Positions 11,050 to 19,256 of a stretch of 64,000 bases of DNA are shown here, piece by piece; positions within the stretch are counted from its first letter, which is position 1, and each line of letters opens with the position of its first letter. The DNA comes from Pseudomonas triclosanedens (GTDB lineage Bacteria; Pseudomonadota; Gammaproteobacteria; Pseudomonadales; Pseudomonadaceae), in assembly GCF_026686735.1 (NCBI RefSeq), contig NZ_CP113432.1, forward strand, positions 3,213,001 to 3,277,000. Direction: 5' to 3'. Below the pieces are notes generated by a model. The model did not search any database, had not been told where the DNA came from, and saw nothing but the letters and a program-made list of their open reading frames with translations. The position numbers and the translations under genes were made by a program.

Positions 11050-12456
11050 TCAGCGGCAGATCATGGCGGCAACGGCCTGGCGAACCGGCTCGACGTACGG
11101 CGGGCGCATCAGGTCCGGGCCGTCGGCGGGCTTGAACACCGCCTTGGCGTGGCTGAATGCGCGGAAACCGTCGCGGCCGTGGTAGGCGCCCATGCCCGAC
11201 GGGCCGACACCGCCGAACGGCAGGCTCTCGATACCGACGTGCTTGATCACATCGTTGATGGTCACCCCGCCGGAGGTAGTGCGACGCAGCACCAGCGCCT
11301 GCTCGTCGGCATCACTGCCGAAGTAGTACAGGCCCAGCGGACGCGGATGGGCGTTGATGTAGTCGATGACCTCGCCGATCTCGCGGTACGGCTTGATCGG
11401 CAGTAGCGGGCCGAAGATTTCGTCCTGCATCACTCGCAGTTCGTCGCCGGGGTTGCGCAGCAGGGTCGGCACTACCTTGTGCCCGCCTTGCGCGGCGAAG
11501 TCCTCACCGGCCGGGTTCAGCTCGACCAGCTCGACACCGGCTGCACGCGCTTCCTCCAGGTAGCCCAGCAGGCGCTGCTGGTGGCGAGCGTTGATCACCG
11601 AGGTGTAGTCGGGGTTGTCGCGCAGGCTCGGGTAGAAGCGCGCCACCACCTCGCGGGCGCTGGCGATGAAGTCGTCCAGCGACTCTTCGGGGACGAACAC
11701 GTAGTCCGGCGCCAGGCAGATCTGCCCGGCGTTGTGCAGCTTGCCGGCGACGATCTTCTGTACCGCGGCCTGGAAGTCCGCCGAGCGGGAAATGATGGTA
11801 GGCGACTTGCCGCCAAGCTCCAGGGTGACCGGCACCAGGTTCTCCGCGGCGGCGCGCATCACCTGCTTGCCGATGCTGGTGGCACCGGTGAACAGCAGAT
11901 GATCGAACGGCTGCGCGCAGAACGCCTGGCCGACTTCCGGCCCGCCGGTGACGACAGCGACTTCGTCCTCGGCGTACACCGAAGCGATCATCCGGGCGAT
12001 CAGCTCCGAACTGTGCGGCGTGAATTCCGAAGGTTTGATGATTGCCCGGTTGCCGGCGGCCAGAACCCCGGCCAGGCCGGTGAAGACCATGTTCACCGGG
12101 AAGTTCCACGGCGTCACGATGCCCACCACGCCCAGCGGCTGGTATTCCACCCAGGCTTCGCCACGCTCGCAGTGGCGCGGCTCCGGCTGCATCCAGCCGG
12201 CGAGCTGGGCCTTGGTCTGTTTCAGGCTCATCAGCGGCGAAAGCACTTCCACCACGCGGGAGAAGTCATCGCTGCGCTGACCGAAGTCGGCGCGCACGGC
12301 GGCGACGATTTCGTCCTGGTGATCGACCAGCAGGCCGATGGCGCGGTCGATCAGTTCGATGCGGCGCTCGGCGCTCATCGGTTCGCTGGCCAGGTGCGCG
12401 GCGCGCTGGCAGTCGAGAATGGCGCGGACCGCGGCGCCGGGGCAGGTCTGGGTCAT
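11050..12456 (-). CDS. Aldehyde dehydrogenase, coniferyl-aldehyde dehydrogenase-like
   Basis: This 468-residue class 3-like ALDH has catalytic C247 in NAGQICLAPDYV, general base E214 in LELGGKSP, and the NAD segment TPWNFP...KPSEFTPHSS. The GQxCxAPDY variant and the compact length group it with CalB-type enzymes, which oxidise aromatic or long-chain aldehydes. It would take the product of the neighbouring alcohol dehydrogenase to a carboxylic acid. AAGGAG precedes the start at 12456, and the gene sits mid-operon. Confidence 0.92.
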   Translation of the reverse strand: MTQTCPGAAVRAILDCQRAAHLASEPMSAERRIELIDRAIGLLVDHQDEIVAAVRADFGQRSDDFSRVVEVLSPLMSLKQTKAQLAGWMQPEPRHCERGEAWVEYQPLGVVGIVTPWNFPVNMVFTGLAGVLAAGNRAIIKPSEFTPHSSELIARMIASVYAEDEVAVVTGGPEVGQAFCAQPFDHLLFTGATSIGKQVMRAAAENLVPVTLELGGKSPTIISRSADFQAAVQKIVAGKLHNAGQICLAPDYVFVPEESLDDFIASAREVVARFYPSLRDNPDYTSVINARHQQRLLGYLEEARAAGVELVELNPAGEDFAAQGGHKVVPTLLRNPGDELRVMQDEIFGPLLPIKPYREIGEVIDYINAHPRPLGLYYFGSDADEQALVLRRTTSGGVTINDVIKHVGIESLPFGGVGPSGMGAYHGRDGFRAFSHAKAVFKPADGPDLMRPPYVEPVRQAVAAMICR

Positions 12457-12475
12457 GACGGTTCTCCTTGTGTGT

Positions 12476-13267
12476 TCAGTCGTCGCGCAACGTCGGCCAC
12501 TGGTACATCGGGGCCTCCTTGCGCATGAAGCGGGCCGAGGCTTCCTTCACGTAGCTGGAGGTGAGCGCCACGGCCTGGGCGGCGGCCTCGGCGTCGAGCT
12601 GGCTGGCCAGGTCGTTCTCGAAGCTGCGGGCGAGCAGGCGCTTGCTCATGGCGAAGGCCGGCGGCGACATCTGCGCCACGGCCCGTGCCAGCTCCTCGGC
12701 GCGGGCGACGGCACGTGCGCCGGCATGGGTTTCCAGGGCGATGCCCAGTTGCACGGCTTCGGCGGCGCCGATCTCGCGGGCCGAATAGAGGATTTCCCGC
12801 GCCCGCTGCATGCCCACCAGGCGCGGCAGCAGCCAGGAGGCGGCAAGGTCCGGGACCAGGCCAATGCGGGCGAAGGCCATGCAGAAGCGTGCCCGGTCGC
12901 TGGCGATGACGAAGTCGGCGGCCAGGGCCAGGCTGAAGCCGGCGCCGTAGGCCACGCCGTCCACCAGCGCCACCACGGGGCGGTCGAAGTCTGCCAGAGC
13001 GGCCAGCAGACGATTGGTTTCGGTCATGCGCATGCGCACCGCGCCAGCTTCCGGCGTGCCGCCCATGCTGCCAACATCGCCGCCGGAGCAGAACGCCCCG
13101 CCAGCACCGCTGAGCAGCAAGGCGCGTACCTCGGGGTCGCGGCGCAGCGCGGTAAGTGCGTCGATCAGCTCGGCGACCATTGCCGTGGACAGCGCGTTCT
13201 TGCGCTCAGGATTGGCCAGCGTCAGCCGCGCCAGTCCGTCTTCGATGGAAAGTTCGATGCTAGACAT
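12476..13267 (-). CDS. Enoyl-CoA hydratase/isomerase family protein
   Basis: This 263-residue crotonase has the oxyanion-hole segments GAGGAFCSGGDVGSM (about 55-69) and ALVDGVAYGAGFSLALAAD (about 102-120). The usual second catalytic glutamate region reads ARIGLVPDLAASWLLP, with aspartate near the family position, so hydratase, isomerase or hydrolase activity cannot be told apart. It could hydrate the 2-enoyl-CoA made by the acyl-CoA dehydrogenases. GAGG lies before ATG 13267. Confidence 0.88.
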   Translation of the reverse strand: MSSIELSIEDGLARLTLANPERKNALSTAMVAELIDALTALRRDPEVRALLLSGAGGAFCSGGDVGSMGGTPEAGAVRMRMTETNRLLAALADFDRPVVALVDGVAYGAGFSLALAADFVIASDRARFCMAFARIGLVPDLAASWLLPRLVGMQRAREILYSAREIGAAEAVQLGIALETHAGARAVARAEELARAVAQMSPPAFAMSKRLLARSFENDLASQLDAEAAAQAVALTSSYVKEASARFMRKEAPMYQWPTLRDD

Positions 13268-13337
13268 GCGTACCTCGCGGCGGCAGCCCGGCGGGAGTAG
13301 CCGGCCCGTACCCGTGGTACGGCCCGGCGCGCCCGCA

Positions 13338-14486
13338 TCACAGGGTGCGGGCGATGATTTCCTTCATGATTTCGTTGGAGCCGCCGAAGATGCGGCCCAC
13401 TCGCGCGTTGGCGTACATCCGCGCAATCGGGTACTCCAGCATGTAGCCGTAGCCACCGTGCAGTTGCAGGCATTCATCGATCACCTGGCAGTTCTGCTGG
13501 GTGCACCACCACTTGGCCATCGCGGCAGTCTCACCGGACAGCTCGCCCTTGAGCACCTTGACCATGCAGTCGTCGACGAAGGCTCGGGCGATGGTCGCCA
13601 CGCTCTTGCACTCGGCGAGCTTGAAGCGGGTGTTCTGCAGATCCAGCAGGGTCTGGCCGAAGACTTTGCGGCTACGCACGTATTCGGCGGTTTCTTCGAC
13701 CGCGCGCTCCATCGTCGCCAACGCGCCGAGGGCGATGATCATGCGTTCCTGGGGCAACTGCTGCATCAACTGGATGAAGCCCTTGCCTTCCTCCGGGCCG
13801 AGCAGATTGGCGGCAGGCACGCGCACATCGTCGAAGAACAGCTCGGTGGTGTCCTGGCCCTTCTGGCCGATCTTCTCCAGGATGCGGCCACGGCGGAAGC
13901 CGGCCAGTTCCCTGGTCTCGATGACGATGATCGAGGTGCCCTTGGCGCCCTTCTCCGGGTCGGTCTTGGCCACCACCAGGATGATGTCGGCATGGAAGCC
14001 GTTGGTGATGAAGGTCTTCGAGCCGTTGATCACGTACTCGTCGCCATCGCGCACGGCGCGGGTCTTGATCGCCTGCAGGTCGGAGCCGGCGCCCGGCTCG
14101 GACATGGCGATGGCGCCCACCAGTTCGCCGCGTGCCATCTTCGGCAGCCACGCAAGCTTCTGCTCCTCGCTGGCGTAACGCAGGATATAGTGCGCGACGA
14201 TGCCACTGTGCACGTTGGTGCCCAGGCTGGTGCACATCGCCCGGCTCTGCTCCAGGGTGACGATGGCGTCGTGGGCGAAGGTGCCACCGCCGCCGCCGTA
14301 CTGTTCGGGAATGCTCGGCAGCAACATGCCGAATTCGCCGGCCTTGAGCCAGATGTCGCGGTCGATGTGCTGCTGCTTCCACCAGCGCTCCTCATGGGGC
14401 ACCAGTTCGTTGGCGATAAAACGGCGAATGGAGTCCTGGAAGATCACCAGGTCATCGGTGATCCACGGCGATTGAGTGGCGCTCAT
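13338..14486 (-). CDS. Acyl-CoA dehydrogenase (LCAD/IVD-like catalytic base)
   Basis: This is a 382-residue FAD flavoenzyme. Segments seen are IAMSEPGAGSDLQAIKTRA, INGSKTFITNGFHAD, RKVFGQTLLDLQNTRF, QLHGGYGYMLEYPIARMY and IFGGSNEIMKEII. The C-terminal loop has glycine where MCAD/SCAD have the catalytic glutamate; a glutamate in LPQERMIIA instead matches the LCAD/isovaleryl-CoA dehydrogenase arrangement, typical for branched or long substrates. It likely performs a different beta-oxidation round from the paired dehydrogenase at 4.4-6.7 kb. CGAGGAG precedes ATG 14486. Confidence 0.9.
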   Translation of the reverse strand: MSATQSPWITDDLVIFQDSIRRFIANELVPHEERWWKQQHIDRDIWLKAGEFGMLLPSIPEQYGGGGGTFAHDAIVTLEQSRAMCTSLGTNVHSGIVAHYILRYASEEQKLAWLPKMARGELVGAIAMSEPGAGSDLQAIKTRAVRDGDEYVINGSKTFITNGFHADIILVVAKTDPEKGAKGTSIIVIETRELAGFRRGRILEKIGQKGQDTTELFFDDVRVPAANLLGPEEGKGFIQLMQQLPQERMIIALGALATMERAVEETAEYVRSRKVFGQTLLDLQNTRFKLAECKSVATIARAFVDDCMVKVLKGELSGETAAMAKWWCTQQNCQVIDECLQLHGGYGYMLEYPIARMYANARVGRIFGGSNEIMKEIIARTL

Positions 14487-14549
14487 GGCGGCTCCTCGGC
14501 AAGCGATTGAGAGAGGGCCGGCCGCGCGAGGCGGCCGGCAGCGGGACGG

Positions 14550-15377
14550 TCAGGGGCGACCGCCGCCGACGATCAGCACCTGGCCGGAGACGTAGTTGGA
14601 TTCCGGGATGCAGAACAGGTACACGCCACCGGCGGCCTCTTCCGGGGTACCGGCGCGGCCCATCGGGATCAGCGCGGCGGCGTTCTTCGCCATCTGCTCG
14701 CTGATGCCGACCTTCAGCTCGCGGCCACCGACGTTGATGGTGGCGCCCTCTCCCGCCGCGGCGGAGGTCAGGCGAGTCTCGATCAGGCCGAAGGCGACGC
14801 TGTTGACGCAGACCTTGTAGCGGCCCCATTCCTTGGCCAGGGCCTTGGTCAGGCCGTTGATCGCGGACTTGGCGGCCGAGTAGTTGGCCTGGCCGGGGTT
14901 ACCCATGACGCCGGAAACCGACGAGATGTTGACCACCTTGCGGAACACCTCGCGGCCTTCCCCGGCTTCCTTCTTGGCGGCTTCGCGGAAATGCCCGGAA
15001 GCGGCGCGCAGGATGCGGAACGGCGCGGAGACGTGAACTTCCATGATGTCGTCCCACTGCTGGTCGGTCATCTTCTGGATCACGTTGTCCCAGGTGTAGC
15101 CGGCGTTGTTGACGATGATGTCGAGGCCGCCGAAGGAGTCCAGCGCGGTCTTCACGAAACGCTCGCCAAAATCCTTGTCGGTAACGCTGCCGACGCAGGC
15201 GACGGCGCGGCCGCCTTCGGCGACGATCTGCGCGACCACTTCCTCGGCGGGTGCCGCGTCGAGGTCGTTGACCACCACGGCGGCACCGTCGCGGTGCAGT
15301 TTCAGGGCGATCTCACGACCGATGCCACGACCGGAGCCGGAGACGATGGCGACCTGGCCTGCGAGTTTCTTGCTCAT
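14550..15377 (-). CDS. Short-chain dehydrogenase/reductase, FabG or MFE-2 type
   Basis: This 275-residue classical SDR has the cofactor motif SGSGRGIG (13-20), NNAG at 90-93, and catalytic S153, Y166 and K170 (ISSVSG, YSAAK). It probably oxidises a (3R)-hydroxyacyl-CoA to the 3-keto form, matching the (R)-specific MaoC hydratase subunits encoded just upstream, as in the two halves of peroxisomal multifunctional enzyme 2. AACAACAA overlaps the start codon and an AGGAG ribosome site lies just before it. Confidence 0.88.
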   Translation of the reverse strand: MSKKLAGQVAIVSGSGRGIGREIALKLHRDGAAVVVNDLDAAPAEEVVAQIVAEGGRAVACVGSVTDKDFGERFVKTALDSFGGLDIIVNNAGYTWDNVIQKMTDQQWDDIMEVHVSAPFRILRAASGHFREAAKKEAGEGREVFRKVVNISSVSGVMGNPGQANYSAAKSAINGLTKALAKEWGRYKVCVNSVAFGLIETRLTSAAAGEGATINVGGRELKVGISEQMAKNAAALIPMGRAGTPEEAAGGVYLFCIPESNYVSGQVLIVGGGRP

Positions 15378-15384
15378 TGTTGTT
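15377..15384 (-). promoter_or_regulatory. Hfq/Crc A-rich target motif (AACAACAA)
   Basis: It lies between the AGGAG and the ATG of the SDR gene, sharing the first base of the start codon, a position where Hfq/Crc binding would block initiation. Confidence 0.45.
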
Positions 15385-15392
15385 CTCCTGTT

Positions 15393-15800
15393 TCAGGCGT
15401 CCAGGGCCACGACGGCTTCGCCGGACAGTTTGATTTCACCCGCCTGGTTGCGGGTGGTGATTTCCAGACGCACGGTGCCGGCGGCCTCGTCCTTTTCCAG
15501 CACGCGGCCACAGCAGGTGATGGCATCGCCGAGCTGGGTGATGGCAGCGAAGCGCACCGAAAATCCGCGCAGACGTTCCTGCGCTACCCAGTTGGTCAGC
15601 AGCCGGCCGAGGTAGGCCATCGACAGCATTCCGTGGGCGAACACGTCGGGCATGCCGGCCTTCTTCGCGAAGTCGATATCGACGTGGATCGGGTTGTGGT
15701 CCCCCGAGGCGCCGCAGTACAGCGCCAGCGTGGTGCGGTTCACCGGGTCGGTGGTGAAGCTCGGCAGTTCATCGCCGACGGCGATTGCATTCAGGTTCAC
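15393..15800 (-). CDS. MaoC-like (R)-specific enoyl-CoA hydratase, catalytic subunit
   Basis: The start is GTG 15800, with AAGGAG six bases ahead, giving 135 residues. The hydratase-2 motif is intact: YCGASGDHNPIHVD with D34 and H39 as the catalytic pair, in a single hotdog domain. It hydrates a trans-2-enoyl-CoA to the (3R)-hydroxyacyl-CoA. Together with the FAS1-type MaoC gene 11 bases upstream it probably forms a heterodimer of one active and one substrate-binding hotdog, as in HadAB and ChsH1-type hydratases. Confidence 0.87.
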   Translation of the reverse strand: MNLNAIAVGDELPSFTTDPVNRTTLALYCGASGDHNPIHVDIDFAKKAGMPDVFAHGMLSMAYLGRLLTNWVAQERLRGFSVRFAAITQLGDAITCCGRVLEKDEAAGTVRLEITTRNQAGEIKLSGEAVVALDA

Positions 15801-15811
15801 GTGCGGCTCCT

Positions 15812-16252
15812 TCAATTGCGTACGACCAGGCTGTTGCGCAGTTCCGCCACCAGCTCTCCGGCGCCATTGGTCACGCGGGTTTCGCGCACCACGAATTCCA
15901 GGGCGCCGCCCTTCTTGTCGTAGATATCGACGATCTTCGTCTCGAAGGACAGGCGCTCGCCGGCGAAGGCCATGCGGTGGTAAGTGAAGCCCTGCTCGGC
16001 ATGTAGGATTCGGCCGAGGTCGATGTTCAGGCGCTTGAGCACCGAACCCGAGCCGCCGGCTTCCATGTCCAGGCAAAAAAGGAAAGTCGGCGGCACCGGC
16101 AGGCCGGGGTAGCCGGCATCGCGGGCAGCAGTCTCGTCGCTGTAGCGCGGGTCCGCCTGGCCGGTAGCCTTGGCGAAGAAGCGCAGACGTCCCGCTTCCA
16201 CCAGTTGCGTGTGGCTGGAAACCACCGCGCCGATATGGCTCTTGTCGATCAT
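15812..16252 (-). CDS. MaoC N-terminal (FAS1-like) dehydratase-domain protein
   Basis: This 146-residue protein matches the non-catalytic N-terminal hotdog of MaoC dehydratases: RLRFFAKATGQADPRYSDE, GYPGLPVPPTFLFCLDM, then HAEQGFTYHRMAFAGERLSF. The D-x5-H motif of the active half is absent. Its partner is the catalytic MaoC encoded next. The ligand pocket of such subunits tends to define bulky or branched substrates. GGGAG precedes ATG 16252. Confidence 0.85.
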   Translation of the reverse strand: MIDKSHIGAVVSSHTQLVEAGRLRFFAKATGQADPRYSDETAARDAGYPGLPVPPTFLFCLDMEAGGSGSVLKRLNIDLGRILHAEQGFTYHRMAFAGERLSFETKIVDIYDKKGGALEFVVRETRVTNGAGELVAELRNSLVVRN

Positions 16253-16267
16253 GCTCGCGGCTCCCTG

Positions 16268-17452
16268 TCACTGACGCTGGAACAGCGTGACGACACAGGC
16301 GCCGCCAAGGCCCAGGTTGTGCTGCAGGGCAAAGCGCGCGCCTTCCACCTGAGTGGCATCGGCGCTGCCGCGCAGCTGGCGGGTCAGCTCGAAGCACTGG
16401 GCAAGGCCCGTGGCCCCCAGCGGGTGGCCCTTGGACAGCAGGCCGCCGGACGGGTTGGTGACGATGCGACCACCGTAGGTGTTGTCGCCGTCGAGGATGA
16501 ATTTCTCGGCGCTGCCCTCGGGGGTCAGCATCAGGCCCTCGTAGGTGATCAGCTCGTTGGCGGTGAAGCAGTCGTGCAGTTCCACCACCTGGATGTCCTG
16601 CGGGCCGACGCCAGCTTTCTCGTATACCGCGGTAGCGGCGTTGCGGGTCATGTCGTAGCCGACCACTTTGCGCATGTCGCCTTCGTCGAAGGTGCTGTTG
16701 CGGTCGGTGGTCATGGCCTGGGCGGCGATCACCACGTCGGTGCGCAGGCCGTGCTTCCTCGCGAACGCTTCGGAGCAGACGATGGCCGCGGCGGCACCGC
16801 AGGTCGGCGGGCAGCACTGCAGGCGGGTCAGCGGGTCGAAGATCATCGGCGCAGCCATGACTTCCTCGACGCTGACCACGTTGCGGAACACCGCCAGCGG
16901 GTTGCGCGCGGCATGCTGGCTGGTCTTTACGCGGATACGGGCGAAGGTTTCGCGGCTGATGCCGTATTCCTTCATGTAGGCGCGCCCGGCGCCTCCGAAG
17001 AACTGGGCGGCACGTGGAGCCTGCTCGTCGAAGCCCTGGATCTGCTGCATGGTCTTGGCGAAACGATCCATCGGGCCGGTGCGGTCGGTGTAGGCACCCT
17101 TGAGCGCACCCGGCACCATCTGCTCGAAGCCCAGGGCGATGGCACAGTCCACCGCACCGCTTTCCACGGCCTGACGCGCCAGGAACAGGGCGGTGGAGCC
17201 GGTGGCGCAGTTGTTGTTGACGTTGATCACCGGGATGCCGGTCAGGCCCACGCCGTATACCGCGGCCTGGCCGCAAGTGGAATCGCCGTAGACGTAGCCG
17301 ACATAGGCTTGCTGCACCAGGGCGTAGTCGACGCCGGCGTCGGCCAGGGCAGCCTTGGCCGCATTCGCGCCCATGATGTGGTATTCGTCGCTCTGGCCTG
17401 GCTTGGTGAAGGGGATCATGCCGACCCCGGCCACCACTACTTTATTGCTCAT
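16268..17452 (-). CDS. SCP2-type thiolase (lipid-transfer protein family), catalytically complete
   Basis: ATG 17452 (MSNKVVVAGVGMIPF) follows AAGGAG and gives 394 residues. All thiolase residues are present: nucleophile C82 in NVNNNCATGS, H343 in SKGHPLGATG and C386 in LGLGGACVV. SCP2/SCP-X thiolases cleave 3-oxoacyl-CoAs with a 2-methyl branch, releasing propionyl-CoA or acetyl-CoA. This matches the alpha-methylacyl-CoA racemase in the same island. It contrasts with the cysteine-less thiolase-like protein at 7-8.1 kb, so the island has both a thiolytic and a probable aldolytic exit. Confidence 0.9.
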   Translation of the reverse strand: MSNKVVVAGVGMIPFTKPGQSDEYHIMGANAAKAALADAGVDYALVQQAYVGYVYGDSTCGQAAVYGVGLTGIPVINVNNNCATGSTALFLARQAVESGAVDCAIALGFEQMVPGALKGAYTDRTGPMDRFAKTMQQIQGFDEQAPRAAQFFGGAGRAYMKEYGISRETFARIRVKTSQHAARNPLAVFRNVVSVEEVMAAPMIFDPLTRLQCCPPTCGAAAAIVCSEAFARKHGLRTDVVIAAQAMTTDRNSTFDEGDMRKVVGYDMTRNAATAVYEKAGVGPQDIQVVELHDCFTANELITYEGLMLTPEGSAEKFILDGDNTYGGRIVTNPSGGLLSKGHPLGATGLAQCFELTRQLRGSADATQVEGARFALQHNLGLGGACVVTLFQRQ

Positions 17453-17487
17453 GTGTTTCTCCTTGGGGATGGGCGTGTCGCGCACCG

Positions 17488-19044
17488 TCAGTTGACGGCG
17501 CGTTTCTGGTCTTTCCAGTAGGGGGCGCGCAGGTCGCGCTTGAGGACCTTGCCTGCCGCCGAAAGCGGCAGCGAGGTCACGAATTCCACGGATTTCGGGC
17601 ACTTGTAGCCGGCGATGTGCTGGGCGCAGTGGGCGCGGATGTCGTCGGGGCAGACGTCGCTGCCCGCGTGCAGCACCACCACCGCGTGCACCGCCTCGCC
17701 CCAGCGCTCGTGGGGGATGCCGATCACCGCGCAGCTCTGCACGGCCGGGTGACGGGCCACCACGTTCTCGACCTCGGCGGAGTACACGTTCTCGCCGCCG
17801 GTGACGATCATGTCCTTCAGGCGGTCGACGATGAACAGGAAGCCGCGCTCGTCCATGTAGGCGCCGTCACCGGTGTGCAGCCAACCGTTGCGCAGGGCCT
17901 TGGCGGTCTCCTCCGGGCGGTTCCAGTAGCCGAGCATGACGTTGGGGCCACAGACGATGATCTCGCCCACCGTGCCGCGCGGTACTTCATTGCCCTGCTC
18001 GTCGACGATCTTCACCAGGCCGCCATAGCCACCGCGCCCGGCACTGCGCACCAGGCCGCTGGCGATGCCTTCGGCCTTGTGCGTCCAGTCCGGGCTCACC
18101 GAGATCACCGGCGAGGACTCGGTCATGCCGTAGGCCTGCATGAAGGCGACACCGGGAAACTTGACCAGTGCCTGTTCCAGCACCGGCAGGGAAATCGGCG
18201 AGGCGCCGTAGGCCATGCGCTTGAGGCAGGAAAGATCGAAGCGTTCGAACTCCGGGTGGTTGATCACCGCCTGCAGCATGGTCGGCACCAGCAGCATCTC
18301 GTTGATGCGCTCGCGCTCGATGGTCTGCAGTACTTCCAGGGCATCGAACATCGGGATGAATACGTTGACATCGCCGCTGATCACCTGGCTCAGGCAGCGC
18401 GCCATCGCCGCGGTATGGAACATCGGCGCCGCATGCAGCGTGCGCGACTGATCCTCGGCCGGGTACTCGGCCATGCGCGCCACGGCGGAAGACCAGAGGT
18501 TCAGGTGCGACTGCATGACGCCCTTGGGCAGGCCGGTGGTGCCGCCGGTGTACATGATCGAGGCAAGGTCGTTGCCGCCGCGCAGTACGTCTTCGACGGG
18601 CGAGTGGCTGGCGATCAGCGCCTCGAAGGAGTGCATGCCTTCCGGGGCGGCGCCATCACCAACGTGAATCAGCACTGGAGCCTTGCGGGCGCCGGCAAGG
18701 ATGCCCTCGGCCAGATGCAGGAAGTGATCATCGATCAGCAGGATTTCGGTCTGGCAGTCGTCCAGCGAGTAGACGATCTCCGGCACGCTCCAGCGGATGT
18801 TCACCGGATTGAGCACACCGCCGCCCCACCAGGTGGCCAGCATGTACTCCAGGTAACGGTCGGAGTTCAGGGCCAGCATGCCAACCCGGTCGCCGTCGCG
18901 CATGCCCAGCGCTTGCAGGGCCGCGGCCAGGCGCGAAACGCGCTCACCCTGCTCGCGGAAGGTCCGCGTGCGGCCGCGGAAGATGGTCGCGACGTGGTCC
19001 GGGTCCTGCTGCAGCATGCGCTGCAGGCCTTGGGTCAGGTACAT
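17488..19044 (-). CDS. Acyl-CoA synthetase (AMP-forming)
   Basis: This 518-residue ANL-superfamily ligase activates a carboxylic acid to its CoA ester with ATP. Seen are the P-loop IMYTGGTTGLPKGVM (about 165-180), QAYGMTESSPV, GWLHTGDGAYMDE, DRLKDMIVTGGENVYSAEVE and the C-terminal lysine in SAAGKVLKRDLR. It is the first gene of the long operon running to 6.9 kb and so commits the substrate to the pathway. A regulator-like box 101 bases upstream, a possible TAGTAT -10 box at 19081-19086 and a Crc motif precede it; GGAG lies before ATG 19044. Confidence 0.92.
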   Translation of the reverse strand: MYLTQGLQRMLQQDPDHVATIFRGRTRTFREQGERVSRLAAALQALGMRDGDRVGMLALNSDRYLEYMLATWWGGGVLNPVNIRWSVPEIVYSLDDCQTEILLIDDHFLHLAEGILAGARKAPVLIHVGDGAAPEGMHSFEALIASHSPVEDVLRGGNDLASIMYTGGTTGLPKGVMQSHLNLWSSAVARMAEYPAEDQSRTLHAAPMFHTAAMARCLSQVISGDVNVFIPMFDALEVLQTIERERINEMLLVPTMLQAVINHPEFERFDLSCLKRMAYGASPISLPVLEQALVKFPGVAFMQAYGMTESSPVISVSPDWTHKAEGIASGLVRSAGRGGYGGLVKIVDEQGNEVPRGTVGEIIVCGPNVMLGYWNRPEETAKALRNGWLHTGDGAYMDERGFLFIVDRLKDMIVTGGENVYSAEVENVVARHPAVQSCAVIGIPHERWGEAVHAVVVLHAGSDVCPDDIRAHCAQHIAGYKCPKSVEFVTSLPLSAAGKVLKRDLRAPYWKDQKRAVN

Positions 19045-19063
19045 GGCAGGTCTCCAATGGATG

Positions 19064-19071
19064 TTGTTCTT
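19064..19071 (-). promoter_or_regulatory. Hfq/Crc A-rich target motif (AAGAACAA)
   Basis: It lies 20 bases before the acyl-CoA synthetase start, in the same context (CACAAGAACAACA) as the motif ahead of the paired dehydrogenase genes, so both leaders share sequence. Confidence 0.5.
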
Positions 19072-19144
19072 GTGTGTTCGATACTAGGGAGCGCTGAAAA
19101 ATGCGGCGTCGGTCGAAGGGATGAACGTGCGGGGATTCGGCAGC

Positions 19145-19160
19145 TAGTTCGAATGGACCA
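19145..19160 (-). promoter_or_regulatory. Putative MalT-like regulator box, copy 2
   Basis: TAGTTCGAATGGACCA lies 101 bases before the start of the acyl-CoA synthetase gene. It differs from copy 1 only in the central three bases. Confidence 0.55.
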
Positions 19161-19200
19161 GCGAGCCCGCACGGCGGATCGCGCACCGCCATTGCCACGC

Positions 19201-19237
19201 CAAAAAGAGGGCCGGGCGCCCGAAGCCGCCCGGCCCT
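19201..19237 (-). terminator. Rho-independent terminator after the GMC oxidoreductase gene
   Basis: On the minus strand a perfect 11-bp stem AGGGCCGGGCG/CGCCCGGCCCT is followed by CTTTTTG. It separates the racemase-GMC unit from the acyl-CoA synthetase operon. Confidence 0.85.
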
Positions 19238-19256
19238 CCCCCCGTACAACCCGGCT

